Assembly: GCF_000478275.1 (NCBI RefSeq)
Contig: NZ_ASJB01000080.1
Coordinates: 124,001 to 188,000, forward strand
DNA from: Amycolatopsis orientalis DSM 40040 = KCTC 9412
GTDB lineage: Bacteria; Actinomycetota; Actinomycetes; Mycobacteriales; Pseudonocardiaceae
Length of the DNA stretch: 64,000 bases
Reading direction: 5' to 3'
Each line of letters starts with the position of its first letter. Within the stretch, counting starts at the first letter, position 1. This document shows, one piece after another, positions 32,776 through 41,174 of the stretch. A program made the translations under genes and the position numbers. The notes beneath the pieces were generated by a model. The model ran no database searches and was not told the origin of the DNA. It saw only the letters and a program-made list of their open reading frames with translations.

Positions 32776-33383
32776 ACGTCCTCCTGGATCAGGTTCCCCA
32801 GACCGCGCCACAACAGATCCGTCGTGAGCGCGACGACTTGCTCCCGCGGGATGTCGCGGTTGCTCCACCACCAGGTGGCGATGGCGTTCAGCGCGCTCTT
32901 CGCCGCTTCGGCGAGCGCTTCGTTGGCGCGATCACGCGGCAGGTCGGCGGTCAGCTCCAGGCCGGGGACCCGCGCGAACACCCCGGCCAGCTGCCCGGTG
33001 GCCCTGGCCTGCCCGCGCCGGTGCACCTCGGCGACGCCCGGATCGGACGGCGTCTCGGCGAAGATCATCCGCCAGCCGCGTTCGTTCGCCTCCATCCAGG
33101 CGAAGATCGCCGCCACCCGGCTCCGCAGCAGCCCCTCGGCGGTGTCCGACGGCGGCAGCCCGGCCCAGCCGGCCAGCAGACTGTCCACTTCGGACTCCAA
33201 CAGCCCGGCGTACAGCTCGGCCTTGGACTGGAAATGGTCATAGAGCACGGGCGTGCTGATCCCGGCCGCCGTCGCCACCTCGCGCATCCCCGCCGCGTCA
33301 TACCCGGATTCGGCGAACACCCGCGCCGCCGCGGCCAGGATCCGCTCCCGGCGTTCTTCCCTGCTCAACCGCTTACCTGACAT
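32772..33383 (-). CDS. TetR-family transcriptional regulator
   Basis: 203 residues from ATG 33383. ILAAAARVFAESGYDAAGMR then EVATAAGISTPVLYDHFQSK is a standard TetR helix-turn-helix (about 15-60). The C-terminal domain carries WRMIFAETPSDPGV and tryptophans near the end (WWWSN). The ATG lies inside an ACCTGAC/GTCAGGT palindrome, and a second copy lies 31 bases away, so it most likely represses itself and the divergent hydroxyglutarate oxidase gene. The ligand is unknown. Confidence 0.9.
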   Translation of the reverse strand: MSGKRLSREERRERILAAAARVFAESGYDAAGMREVATAAGISTPVLYDHFQSKAELYAGLLESEVDSLLAGWAGLPPSDTAEGLLRSRVAAIFAWMEANERGWRMIFAETPSDPGVAEVHRRGQARATGQLAGVFARVPGLELTADLPRDRANEALAEAAKSALNAIATWWWSNRDIPREQVVALTTDLLWRGLGNLIQEDV

Positions 33384-33424
33384 CGGTCAGGTACGCTACC
33401 ACCGAACCTGACAACTGTCAGGTT
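33375..33424. promoter_or_regulatory. Two TetR operators between tetR and lhgO
   Basis: ACCTGACATCGGTCAGGT (33375-33392) and AACCTGACAACTGTCAGGTT (33405-33424) are perfect inverted repeats with the same arms, ACCTGAC and GTCAGGT, and 4-base centres. Centres are 31 bases apart, about three helical turns. The first covers the tetR start codon, the second lies 25 bases upstream of the lhgO start. Confidence 0.8.
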
Positions 33425-33448
33425 GCGCTCCGGGTAACCTGGGCGATC

Positions 33449-34633
33449 GTGCGTACAGTCGTAGTCATCGGGGGCGGGATCGTCGGCCTCGCCGTGGCCT
33501 GGGAGCTGACCAAACGAGGCCTGGACGTCACGGTGCTCGAGAAGGAGGACCGCTGGGCGGCCCACCAGACCGGGCACAACTCCAACGTCGTGCACGCGGG
33601 CCTCTACTACAAGCCGGGTTCCTTCAAGGCCAGGATGTCCACCGCGGGCAACCGGTCCATTGTGGACTTCGCGCGGCAGTACGGAGTGCCGGTGGAGGTC
33701 TGCGGCAAACTCGTCGTCGCCACCTCCGAAGCGGAGCTTCCGGCGCTGAAGGTGCTCGCCGAACGGGCCGAGGCCAACGGCGTCCCGGCCAAGCTGATCA
33801 CCCCGAGCGAGGCCCGCGAGTACGAACCCGAGGTCTCGTGCGTCGCCGCGCTGCGCGTCGAGTCCACCGGCATCATCGACTTCCCGGCCGTCTGCACCGC
33901 GCTGGTGCGCCTGCTCGACGAGTCCGACGCCGACCTGCGCCTCGGCACGCCCGCGCGGGGCATCCGCGCGGGCCGCACCGGCGGCGTCGAGGTGGCGACC
34001 GGCGACGAGGTGATCCACGCGGACGCGCTCGTCAACTGCGCGGGCCTGCACGCCGACCGGGTCGCGCGGCTCGCCGGGCTGACCCCGAGCGCGCGGATCG
34101 TGCCGTTCCGCGGCGAGTACTACGAACTCAAACCCGAACGCCGCCACCTCGTCCGCGGCCTGATCTACCCGGTGCCGGACGCGTCGCTGCCGTTCCTCGG
34201 CGTGCACCTCACCCGCATGCTCGACGGCAGCGTGCACGCCGGCCCCAACGCGGTGCTCGCGCTGCGCCGCGAGGGCTACACCTGGCGCGACATCTCCGCG
34301 AAGGACCTCGCCGAGGTCGCCCGATTCCCCGGCGTCTGGCGGCTCGCGCGCAAGTACGCCTACCCGACCGGGCTCGACGAGGTCCGCCGCTCGTTCTCCC
34401 GCCGCCGCTTCGCCGAAAGCCTCGCGCGGCTCGTACCCGCCGTCACCGAGGACGACATCGTGCGGCACGGCTCCGGTGTCCGCGCGCAGGCGCTGCGCCC
34501 CGACGGCGCGCTCGTCGACGACTTCCTGATCGAGACCGCGCGTGACCAGGTGCACGTCCTCAACGCGCCCTCACCGGCGGCGACCAGCGCGCTGGAGATC
34601 GCCAAGTACATCGCCGACGAGGTTTCGGCCTAA
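33449..34633 (+). CDS. lhgO: L-2-hydroxyglutarate oxidase
   Basis: 394 residues from GTG 33449. VVVIGGGIVGLAVAWEL is the FAD-binding dinucleotide fold at the N-terminus, followed by the family signature AAHQTGHNSNVVHAGLYY, and NCAGLHADRVARLAG at about 193-207. The C-terminal GSGVRAQALRPDGALVDDF completes the LhgO/YgaF pattern. It oxidises L-2-hydroxyglutarate to 2-oxoglutarate, a metabolite-repair reaction. Close neighbours in the DAO superfamily exist, but the HNSNVVHAG motif makes this call fairly safe. Controlled with the divergent tetR through paired operators. Confidence 0.85.
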   Translation: MRTVVVIGGGIVGLAVAWELTKRGLDVTVLEKEDRWAAHQTGHNSNVVHAGLYYKPGSFKARMSTAGNRSIVDFARQYGVPVEVCGKLVVATSEAELPALKVLAERAEANGVPAKLITPSEAREYEPEVSCVAALRVESTGIIDFPAVCTALVRLLDESDADLRLGTPARGIRAGRTGGVEVATGDEVIHADALVNCAGLHADRVARLAGLTPSARIVPFRGEYYELKPERRHLVRGLIYPVPDASLPFLGVHLTRMLDGSVHAGPNAVLALRREGYTWRDISAKDLAEVARFPGVWRLARKYAYPTGLDEVRRSFSRRRFAESLARLVPAVTEDDIVRHGSGVRAQALRPDGALVDDFLIETARDQVHVLNAPSPAATSALEIAKYIADEVSA

Positions 34634-34640
34634 AGCGGCT

Positions 34641-34713
34641 GAAGGGCCCCTTCCCCGCATCTCACGCGGCGAAGGGCGCTTTCCTCGCATCGCATGCGGG
34701 GAAAGCGCCCTTC
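34641..34713. repeat. GAAGGGCGC-type palindrome with a third degenerate copy (terminator)
   Basis: GAAGGGCGCTTTCCTCGCAT (34671-34690) and ATGCGGGGAAAGCGCCCTTC (34694-34713) are inverted with 19 of 20 matches and a 3-base loop. A related direct copy, GAAGGGCCCCTTCCCCGCAT, precedes it at 34641-34660. It fills the space between convergent lhgO and the lipoprotein gene. Confidence 0.72.
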
Positions 34714-34727
34714 AGCTCCGTTTCAGC

Positions 34728-35720
34728 CTAGCCGGCGGGGACGTTCGCGGTCACGAGCGGCATCACGGCCTGGGGGATTTCGCAGGCCTTGGCGTTGTCA
34801 CTGAGGTCGCCGGTGTCGAGCTTGATCGACGAGGTCTCGGTGACCGGCAGGAGCGCGACGCAGATCGGGCTGTCCGGGGCGGAGTAGACGATCCACTTCT
34901 TGCCGTTCACCATCTGCTCGGCCGGAGTGCCCTCCAGCCCGGGCACGTCCTCGGTCCTGGTCGCGGTGTAGACCCAGAGGTCGAGGGCCTTCTTGCCCTG
35001 GTCGCCGTCCGTGTCGTCCCACTGGCAGCCGTTCTTGGGATCGTTCGACGAGCCGTTCATCGGCCGCGCGGGCGCCAGGTTGAGCGGGGTCACCTGCTCG
35101 GGTTTGAGCAGGGTGCACGGGTCGACGTTCACCAGCGGGCCGGACGCTTCGATCGGCTTCTGCCCCGGCGGCGCGGTGATCTGCGGGTCCTGCTGCCCAC
35201 CGGGCAGATGCGACGCGATCGCGGGCGCGGCGGCCTTCGCCAGGTCGCACGCCTTGGTGCTGTCGTCGCCAGGGGCGTCGCTCGAAATCTCGACGAACGT
35301 CTTCGCGTCCAGTTCGGTGGCGATCGAGCAGTACTTCGGGCCGAGGATGGTCGCGTACCGCGTCCAGGTGAAGCCGCCGATGCCGAACTTCTCCCCGGGC
35401 AGCGCACCCGCGTAGTAGTCGACAGCCGACAGGTTCAGGCTCCGCGAAACTTCGAGCGCGACCCCGTCGGGCGAGTTCTCCAGTTCGGAGAACCGGCAGA
35501 CCGCGGGAACCTTCTGCTCGGGCCTCGCCGGGCGTTCCTTGCCCGGGAACATGACGCCCAGCGCGTCCGCCTGCTGCTGCGAAAGCAGGGCGCACGGGTC
35601 GGCTTTCGTGATCACCGGCCCTTGTCCTGGCACGGGCGAGGCCGAGCCGCCGATCGTCGACGTACAGCCACCGAGCGACAGCGCCGCCAGCACGATCGCG
35701 AGCGAATTCCGAAACCGCAT
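34728..35720 (-). CDS. Lipoprotein with two DUF3558 domains
   Basis: 330 residues from ATG 35720. The signal peptide ends in lipobox LGGC (Cys19). Two tandem copies of a DUF3558-like domain follow: the first opens with KADPCALLSQQQADALG (about 39-55), the second with NVDPCTLLKPEQVTPLN (about 197-213). Each carries a CxF/CxW cysteine partner (VCRFSELEN, GCQWDD) and a late cysteine. Most family members have one domain, so this looks like an internal duplication. Function unknown; cell-surface anchored. Located 28 bases after the serS stop on the same strand, possibly cotranscribed. Confidence 0.82.
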   Translation of the reverse strand: MRFRNSLAIVLAALSLGGCTSTIGGSASPVPGQGPVITKADPCALLSQQQADALGVMFPGKERPARPEQKVPAVCRFSELENSPDGVALEVSRSLNLSAVDYYAGALPGEKFGIGGFTWTRYATILGPKYCSIATELDAKTFVEISSDAPGDDSTKACDLAKAAAPAIASHLPGGQQDPQITAPPGQKPIEASGPLVNVDPCTLLKPEQVTPLNLAPARPMNGSSNDPKNGCQWDDTDGDQGKKALDLWVYTATRTEDVPGLEGTPAEQMVNGKKWIVYSAPDSPICVALLPVTETSSIKLDTGDLSDNAKACEIPQAVMPLVTANVPAG

Positions 35721-35748
35721 GCGTTCCCTGTTTCCTTCGGAGCGGACC

Positions 35749-37017
35749 CTACTTCGATGTCGGCGTGAGCACCTCGGTTCCGCCGAGGAAGGGACGAAGA
35801 GCTTCCGGCACCCGGACCGAACCGTCTTCGAGCTGGTGGTTCTCGAGGATCGCGACGATCCACCGCGTGGTGGCGAGCGTGCCGTTCAGCGTGGCGACGG
35901 TCTGCGGGCGGCCGTCGTCGTCGCGGTAGCGGATGCCGAGGCGGCGGGCCTGGAAAGTCGTGCAGTTCGACGTCGAGGTCAGCTCGCGGTAGGTCTCCTG
36001 CGAAGGCACCCACGCCTCGCAGTCGAACTTCCGGTACGCGGAGGTGCCGAGGTCGCCGGTGGCGGTGTCGATCACCCGGTAGGGGACCTCGATCTTGGCG
36101 AGCATCTGCTCTTCCCAGTCCAGCAGGCGCGCGTGTTCGGCTTCGGCGTCCTCGGGACGCGTGTAGACGAACATCTCGACCTTGTCGAACTGGTGGACGC
36201 GGATGATGCCGCGGGTGTCCTTGCCGTACGAACCGGCCTCGCGGCGGTAGCAGGACGACCAGCCCGCGTAGCGCTTCGGGCCGTTGCCCAGGTCGAGGAT
36301 CTCGTCGGCGTGGTAGCCGGCGAGCGGGACCTCGGAGGTGCCGACAAGGTACAGGTCGTCGTCGCGCAGGCGGTAGATCTCCGACGAGTGGGCGCCGAGG
36401 AAGCCGGTGCCCGCCATGATCTCCGGCCGCACCAGGGTCGGCGTGATCATCGGCGTGAAGCCGTTCGCCGTCGCCTGCGCGATGGCCATGTTCAGCAGTC
36501 CGAGCTGCAGCTGGGCGCCGATGCCGGTGAGGAAGTAGAACCGCGAACCCGAGACCTTCGCGCCGCGCTCCATGTCGACGGCGCCGAGGCCCTCGCAGAG
36601 TTCGAGGTGGTCCTTCGGCGTGAAGTCGAATTTCTTCGGCTCGCCGACGTGCTTGAGCACGACGTAGTCGTCCTCGCCGCCTTCGGGCGCGTCGGGGTGG
36701 ACCAGGTTCGGCACCAGGCGGTGCAGCTGCTCGAACTCCTCCGACGCCTCGGTCTGCTCGACCTCGGCGGTCTTGACCTGGGCGGCGAGGTCCTTCGCCT
36801 TGGCGAGCAGCGCGGCCCGCTCGTCACCCTGTGCCTTCGGGATGAGCTTGCCCAGCGACTTCTGTTCGGCACGCAGCTTGTCGGCGGCGGCGATCGAGGA
36901 CCGGCGGCGGGAGTCGAGGGAGAGCAGCTTGTCGACCACTCCTTCGTCCTCGCCACGGGCGCGCTGTGAAGCGCGCACGACGTCCGGGTCATCGCGCAGA
37001 GTCCTGGGGTCAATCAC
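35749..37017 (-). CDS. serS: Seryl-tRNA synthetase
   Basis: 422 residues from GTG 37017 (VIDPRTLRDDPDVVRAS, the usual SerRS start). The N-terminal coiled-coil tRNA arm spans about 30-110. Class II motif 2 is YRREAGSYGKDTRGIIRVHQ with FDKVEMF, and motif 3 is NGTLATTRWIVAILE. SNCTTFQARR, conserved in SerRS, is also present. It charges tRNA-Ser with serine. A longer upstream frame exists but has no family similarity. No T-box-like leader is apparent. Confidence 0.97.
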   Translation of the reverse strand: MIDPRTLRDDPDVVRASQRARGEDEGVVDKLLSLDSRRRSSIAAADKLRAEQKSLGKLIPKAQGDERAALLAKAKDLAAQVKTAEVEQTEASEEFEQLHRLVPNLVHPDAPEGGEDDYVVLKHVGEPKKFDFTPKDHLELCEGLGAVDMERGAKVSGSRFYFLTGIGAQLQLGLLNMAIAQATANGFTPMITPTLVRPEIMAGTGFLGAHSSEIYRLRDDDLYLVGTSEVPLAGYHADEILDLGNGPKRYAGWSSCYRREAGSYGKDTRGIIRVHQFDKVEMFVYTRPEDAEAEHARLLDWEEQMLAKIEVPYRVIDTATGDLGTSAYRKFDCEAWVPSQETYRELTSTSNCTTFQARRLGIRYRDDDGRPQTVATLNGTLATTRWIVAILENHQLEDGSVRVPEALRPFLGGTEVLTPTSK

Positions 37018-37173
37018 GAGTCCAGAGATTAGTCCTAGGACTTCGAGCACTTCGAGGCAGTTTGCCCGTACACACTGTGCGGGCCGCCGCGGATAACCCG
37101 ACAGTCTGATTGTTGTCGCCCGTTTCGGGCCCTCCCCATACTGAGATCTCCCTGCTGCGGACGGAGAAACCCG

Positions 37174-38457
37174 ATGACCGATGCGGACCTGCTGGCGCGG
37201 CACAAGGCGGTACTCCCGTCGTGGCTGGCGCTCTACTACGACGAGCCGATCGAGATCGTGCACGCGCAGGACCGCCGGGTCATCGACTCGACCGGGCGCA
37301 CCTATCTCGACTTCTTCGCGGGCATCCTGACGAACTCGATGGGCTACGACGTCTCGGCGATCAGCGACGCCGTGCGCAAGCAACTCGACACCGGGATCCT
37401 GCACACCTCGACGCTGTACCTGATCCGCTCGCAGGTCGAACTGGCCGAGCGCATCGCGAAGCTCTCCGGCATCCCCGACGCGAAGGTGTTCTTCACCAAC
37501 TCCGGGACCGAAGCGAACGACACCGCGCTGATGCTCGCCACCCAGTTCCGGCGCAGCAACCAGGTACTGGCGATGCGGAACTCGTACCACGGGCGGTCGT
37601 TCGCGACGGTCGGCATCACGGGGAACCGCGGCTGGTCGGCATCGTCGCTCAGCCCGGTGAAGGTGAGTTACGTCCACGGCGGCTACCGGTACCGCAGCCC
37701 GTTCCGGGCGCTTTCGGACACGGAGTACATCGACGCGTGCGTCGCGGACCTCGTCGACGTGCTGGAGACCGGCACGTCGGGTGACGTCGCCTGCATGATC
37801 GCCGAGCCGATCCAGGGTGTCGGCGGCTTCAGCTCACCGCCGGACGGCCTGTTCAAGGCGATGAAGGAGGTCCTCGACCAGTACGGGATCCTGTTCATCT
37901 CCGACGAGGTCCAGACCGGCTGGGGACGGACCGGCGAACACTACTGGGGGATCCAGGCGCACGACGTCGTCCCCGACGCGATGACCTTCGCGAAGGGCCT
38001 CGGCAACGGGCTGGCGATCGGCGGGCTCGTGGCGCGCGGCGACCTCGTCGACTGCCTGACCGCGAACTCGATCTCGACCTTCGGCGGCAACCCGGTCGCG
38101 ATGGCGGGCGCGGCCGCGGTGCTCGACCACATCGCCGACCACGACCTGCAGGCCAACGCGCTCGCACGGGGCAACGAACTGCTCGCCGGGCTGCGCGCGG
38201 CGGGGAATCCGCTGATCGGGGACGTGCGCGGCAAGGGCCTCATGATCGGCGTGGAACTGGTCGAGCCGGGCGGTATGGAGCCGAATCCGGGGGCCGCGGC
38301 GCGGATGATGGAGGAGACCAAGGCGCGGGGGCTGCTGATCGGCAAGGGCGGGCTGCACGGCAACGTCCTGCGGATCGCGCCGCCGATGACGCTCACCGCG
38401 GAGGAAGCCGCGGAGGGGCTGGGGATCATCGTGGACGCGCTGGCCGCTGTCTCCTGA
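37174..38457 (+). CDS. Class III PLP-dependent aminotransferase
   Basis: 427 residues from ATG 37174. TNSGTEANDTALMLA (about 108-122) binds the PLP phosphate, ISDEVQTGWGRTG contains the PLP-contacting Asp, and FAKGLGNG carries the catalytic lysine. The family covers 4-aminobutyrate, ornithine and alanine-glyoxylate type transaminases; the YHGRSFATVGITGNRGW stretch resembles AGXT2-like/aspartate aminotransferase family proteins, but the amino donor is uncertain. Ends 3 bases before a very strong palindrome. Confidence 0.88.
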   Translation: MTDADLLARHKAVLPSWLALYYDEPIEIVHAQDRRVIDSTGRTYLDFFAGILTNSMGYDVSAISDAVRKQLDTGILHTSTLYLIRSQVELAERIAKLSGIPDAKVFFTNSGTEANDTALMLATQFRRSNQVLAMRNSYHGRSFATVGITGNRGWSASSLSPVKVSYVHGGYRYRSPFRALSDTEYIDACVADLVDVLETGTSGDVACMIAEPIQGVGGFSSPPDGLFKAMKEVLDQYGILFISDEVQTGWGRTGEHYWGIQAHDVVPDAMTFAKGLGNGLAIGGLVARGDLVDCLTANSISTFGGNPVAMAGAAAVLDHIADHDLQANALARGNELLAGLRAAGNPLIGDVRGKGLMIGVELVEPGGMEPNPGAAARMMEETKARGLLIGKGGLHGNVLRIAPPMTLTAEEAAEGLGIIVDALAAVS

Positions 38458-38460
38458 GGA

Positions 38461-38517
38461 GTGTCATAAGGGGTCCCCATGGGACGAAATTCGTCCCATG
38501 GGGACCCCTTATGACAC
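38461..38517. terminator. 57-base near-perfect hairpin, bidirectional terminator
   Basis: The arms 38461-38488 and 38490-38517 are perfect 28-bp inverted copies with a single A between them; the outer end reads GTGTCATAAGGGGTCCCCAT. It sits between two convergent genes whose stops are 3 and 9 bases away. A 28-bp stem is unusually long for a terminator and could also be a mobile palindromic repeat. Confidence 0.8.
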
Positions 38518-38526
38518 TTACGGGAC

Positions 38527-39441
38527 TCAGGACTTCACGAAGCGCGCGATGACCTCACCCAGCCGACCACCGGCGTCCTCCTGCAGGAAGTGACCGGCAC
38601 CGGTGATCGTCGGATGCTCCAGCTCGCGGGCCCCGCGCATCGAGCCCCGCAGTTCGAGGCCCCACGGCGCGGTGATCGGGTCGCCGTCGGAGAACGACAC
38701 CAGGAACGGCTTGTCCAGTTCGGCGAGCACCTTCAGCGCGGCCCGGTTGGCGGCCGAGGCCGGATCGTCGGGGGTGACCGGCACCAGCGACGGCATCGCG
38801 CGCGGCGCGGCCTTGTACATCTCGTTCGGGAAGGGCGCGTCGTAGGCGGCGCGGACCTCGTCGGGCAGCTTGGTCTGGCAGCCCGCCTGCACGAACCGGC
38901 CGACGTCGAGGACCTGGGCGTTCTCGACGGTCTCCCGGAACTTGTGCCAGATCTCCGGCATGTCGGTGTCGCCGGTGGGGAGGCCGGTGTTGGCCGCCAC
39001 GACGCGGGAGAAGCGGTCGGGGTTCTCGGCGACCAGCCGCAGGCCGATCAGGCCGCCCCAGTCCTGGCCGACCAGGGTGACCTCGGTGAGGTCGAGGACG
39101 TCGAAGGCGAACGCGCGCATCCACTCGACGTGCCGCTGGTAGGTGTGGTCGACCATGTCGCCGGGTTTGTCGGACCGGCCGAAGCCGACCAGGTCGGGCG
39201 CGATCGCGCGCAGCCCGGCGTCGGCGAGCACCGGGATGACCTTCCGGTAGAGGTAGGACCAGGTGGGCTCGCCGTGCAGCAGGAGAACGGGCGGCCCGTC
39301 CGCGGGCCCGGCCTCCACGTAACCCACTCTGATCACGCCGCCGTGAAGGTCGACGAGTTCCGCGTAGCGCGGCTCGAAGTCGAAATCGGGCAGGTCCGAG
39401 AACCGGTCGTCCGGTGTCCTCAAAAGGCGCACGACTCCCAC
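38527..39441 (-). CDS. Haloalkane dehalogenase-like alpha/beta hydrolase
   Basis: 304 residues from GTG 39441; GTG 39432 is an alternative, and the choice is unclear because a palindrome covers the start. LLHGEPTWSYLYRKVIP (about 54-70) and VGQDWGGLIGL with nucleophile Asp127 and halide-binding Trp128 are the haloalkane dehalogenase hallmarks (subfamily I, DhlA-like). The acid is in SFSDGDPIT and the base is His284 in GAGHFLQED. It would hydrolyse carbon-halogen bonds. Natural substrates of actinobacterial members are mostly unknown. Confidence 0.88.
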   Translation of the reverse strand: MGVVRLLRTPDDRFSDLPDFDFEPRYAELVDLHGGVIRVGYVEAGPADGPPVLLLHGEPTWSYLYRKVIPVLADAGLRAIAPDLVGFGRSDKPGDMVDHTYQRHVEWMRAFAFDVLDLTEVTLVGQDWGGLIGLRLVAENPDRFSRVVAANTGLPTGDTDMPEIWHKFRETVENAQVLDVGRFVQAGCQTKLPDEVRAAYDAPFPNEMYKAAPRAMPSLVPVTPDDPASAANRAALKVLAELDKPFLVSFSDGDPITAPWGLELRGSMRGARELEHPTITGAGHFLQEDAGGRLGEVIARFVKS

Positions 39442-39461
39442 GGTAGTGGGAATCGTGCGCC
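39426..39461. promoter_or_regulatory. 36-base palindrome over the dehalogenase start
   Basis: GGCGCACGACTCCCAC (39426-39441) and GTGGGAATCGTGCGCC (39446-39461) are inverted with 15 of 16 matches and a GGTA loop. It includes both candidate GTG starts. It could be an operator or an RNA hairpin limiting translation. Confidence 0.5.
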
Positions 39462-39487
39462 TATGCCGTTTTCAGCAGGACAAGGAT

Positions 39488-39940
39488 TTACGAAATACCG
39501 ACGGCCACGACGAGGCCGAGGGCGAGGTGCGCGGCCGCGACCACGACGCTGACCGGGGCGAACTTCTCGCTCTCGATGGTCGAGCGGACGTCGATGCGGG
39601 TCGCCCACTCCAGCAGCCGGACGGCCAGCACCTGCACGACGATGCCGAGCAGGCCGTAGACCAGCGAGGTGATGAGGCCCTCGGTCAGGTCGCTGGCGGA
39701 GTTCGCGATGGCCACGACGACGATGAACGCCATCGACAGCAGACCCGACGCGGTGACGATGACCGCGTTCGGCAGGCCACGCGTGACCAGCTGGGAGAGC
39801 TTGCCGGGCGTGGTCCAGTCGATCGCCCAGAACCCGGCGAACATCAGCAGCAGGCCGACGACGCCGTACAGCAGGATCGCGCCGATCCCTCGCACGAGGT
39901 CGGAGCCGAACGTGTCGGACAGCGCAAGGGTGGTGGTCAC
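39488..39940 (-). CDS. DUF350-family (YjfL-like) membrane protein
   Basis: 150 residues from ATG 39940. Four hydrophobic segments (about 18-40, 58-80, 87-108, 125-148) with the conserved WAIDWTTPGKLSQLV between helices 1 and 2. This matches the DUF350/UPF0719 family, which includes E. coli YjfL. It follows the GspS-like gene by 67 bases on the same strand. In E. coli yjfL, yjfM and yjfC lie together, and the same three types are found here. Function unknown. Confidence 0.82.
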   Translation of the reverse strand: MTTTLALSDTFGSDLVRGIGAILLYGVVGLLLMFAGFWAIDWTTPGKLSQLVTRGLPNAVIVTASGLLSMAFIVVVAIANSASDLTEGLITSLVYGLLGIVVQVLAVRLLEWATRIDVRSTIESEKFAPVSVVVAAAHLALGLVVAVGIS

Positions 39941-40007
39941 AGGGTTCTCCCAGAAGTACTCGCGGGCGGTGCTGGTCAGGAATGTCAGGATTGTGCGGTT
40001 GCTTCTA

Positions 40008-41174
40008 TCACGACTCGACGATGCGGTGCGGGACGAACGCCGCGCCGTCGTCGGTCACGAGGCCGGCCGTCTCGCGGATGCCGAGGCCGGCGGCGTGGTC
40101 GCCGACGATCCACGCGCCGAGCGCGGGCCGGTAGCCCTGGAACTCCGGAAGCGGGTCGAAAGCCTGGTAGACGTAGCCTTCGGCGCCGTAGACCCCGTCG
40201 GTCTGCGTCTCGTATCCGGTGGCGACGATCTGCACGTTCGCGCCCTCGCGGCCGAGCTTCGGCTTGCGGACGTATTCGGTCAGCAGGCCGGGGTCGTCGG
40301 CGAAGGCGGGCAGCAGGTTCGGGTGCCCCGGGTAGTTCTCCCACAGGATCGCGAGCAGCGTCTTGTTGGAGAGGATCATCTTCCACAGCGGCTCGACCCA
40401 CAGCGTGCGCGGCATGGTCTCGACGGCGAAGCGGCCGAACTCCTCGTCGACCACCCATTCCCACGGGTAGAGCTTCACCACGGTCGCCATCTGCGCCTCT
40501 TCGAGGTCGACGAACCGCTTGAGCACCGGATCCCAGCCGATCTCCTCGATCGCCAGGCCGACGGTGTCGAGCCCGGCCTCGGCCGCGGTCTCCTGCAGGT
40601 ACGCCGTGGTCACGTGGTCCTCACCGGAGGGGTCCGCGGACGACCAGGTGAAGTGCAGTTCGTTGGAGGGCAGCTTCTCGGCGAGTTCGCCCCAGCGTTC
40701 GACCAGCTTCTCGTGGATCGAGTTCCACTGGTCGGCCTCGGGGAAGACCGCGGTCTTCCAGTGCCACTGCAGCACCGCGGCCTCGAGCAGCGAGGTCGGC
40801 GTGTCGGCGTTGTATTCGAGCAGCTTCGCCGGGCTCTTGCCGTCGTAGCGCAGGTCGAACCGGCCGTAGACGTGCGGATCCTGCCGCTTCCACGACTCGG
40901 CGATATGCGGCCAGACCCACTCGGGGATGCCGAAGCGGTGGTACTGCTCCGTGGTCACCACGTTGTCGACGGCTTCGAGGCACATCGAGTGCAGCAGTTC
41001 CACGTCCGCCTCGACGGAGAGGATCTCGTCCATCTCGAAGACGTAGTGGACCGACTCGTCCCAGTACGGCCTGGACTTGCCGGCGCCGTCGCGGGCGGGG
41101 GTGCCGAAGACCAGGCCCTGCTCCTCGACGATGTTCTGCCAATCCCGCCGAGGCGGCTTGGAATCCCGGTACAC
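40008..41174 (-). CDS. Glutathionylspermidine synthase-like ATP-grasp ligase (YjfC/YgiC type)
   Basis: 388 residues from GTG 41174, directly after the TAG stop of the upstream gene. RFDLRYDGKSPAKLLEYNAD with TPTSLLEAA and KPKLGREGANVQIV are the ATP- and Mg-binding segments of the GspS C-terminal (PF03738) ATP-grasp domain. The amidase half of bifunctional GspS is absent, and the length equals YgiC/YjfC. Such enzymes probably join a peptide-like substrate to an amine; the E. coli homologues have no proven glutathionylspermidine activity. Middle gene of a three-gene cassette. Confidence 0.88.
   Translation of the reverse strand: MYRDSKPPRRDWQNIVEEQGLVFGTPARDGAGKSRPYWDESVHYVFEMDEILSVEADVELLHSMCLEAVDNVVTTEQYHRFGIPEWVWPHIAESWKRQDPHVYGRFDLRYDGKSPAKLLEYNADTPTSLLEAAVLQWHWKTAVFPEADQWNSIHEKLVERWGELAEKLPSNELHFTWSSADPSGEDHVTTAYLQETAAEAGLDTVGLAIEEIGWDPVLKRFVDLEEAQMATVVKLYPWEWVVDEEFGRFAVETMPRTLWVEPLWKMILSNKTLLAILWENYPGHPNLLPAFADDPGLLTEYVRKPKLGREGANVQIVATGYETQTDGVYGAEGYVYQAFDPLPEFQGYRPALGAWIVGDHAAGLGIRETAGLVTDDGAAFVPHRIVES

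Noticed and set aside
37018..37173. T-box or tRNA-Ser near serS
   Set aside because: No T-box sequence, specifier loop or cloverleaf could be recognised in the 156-base gap.
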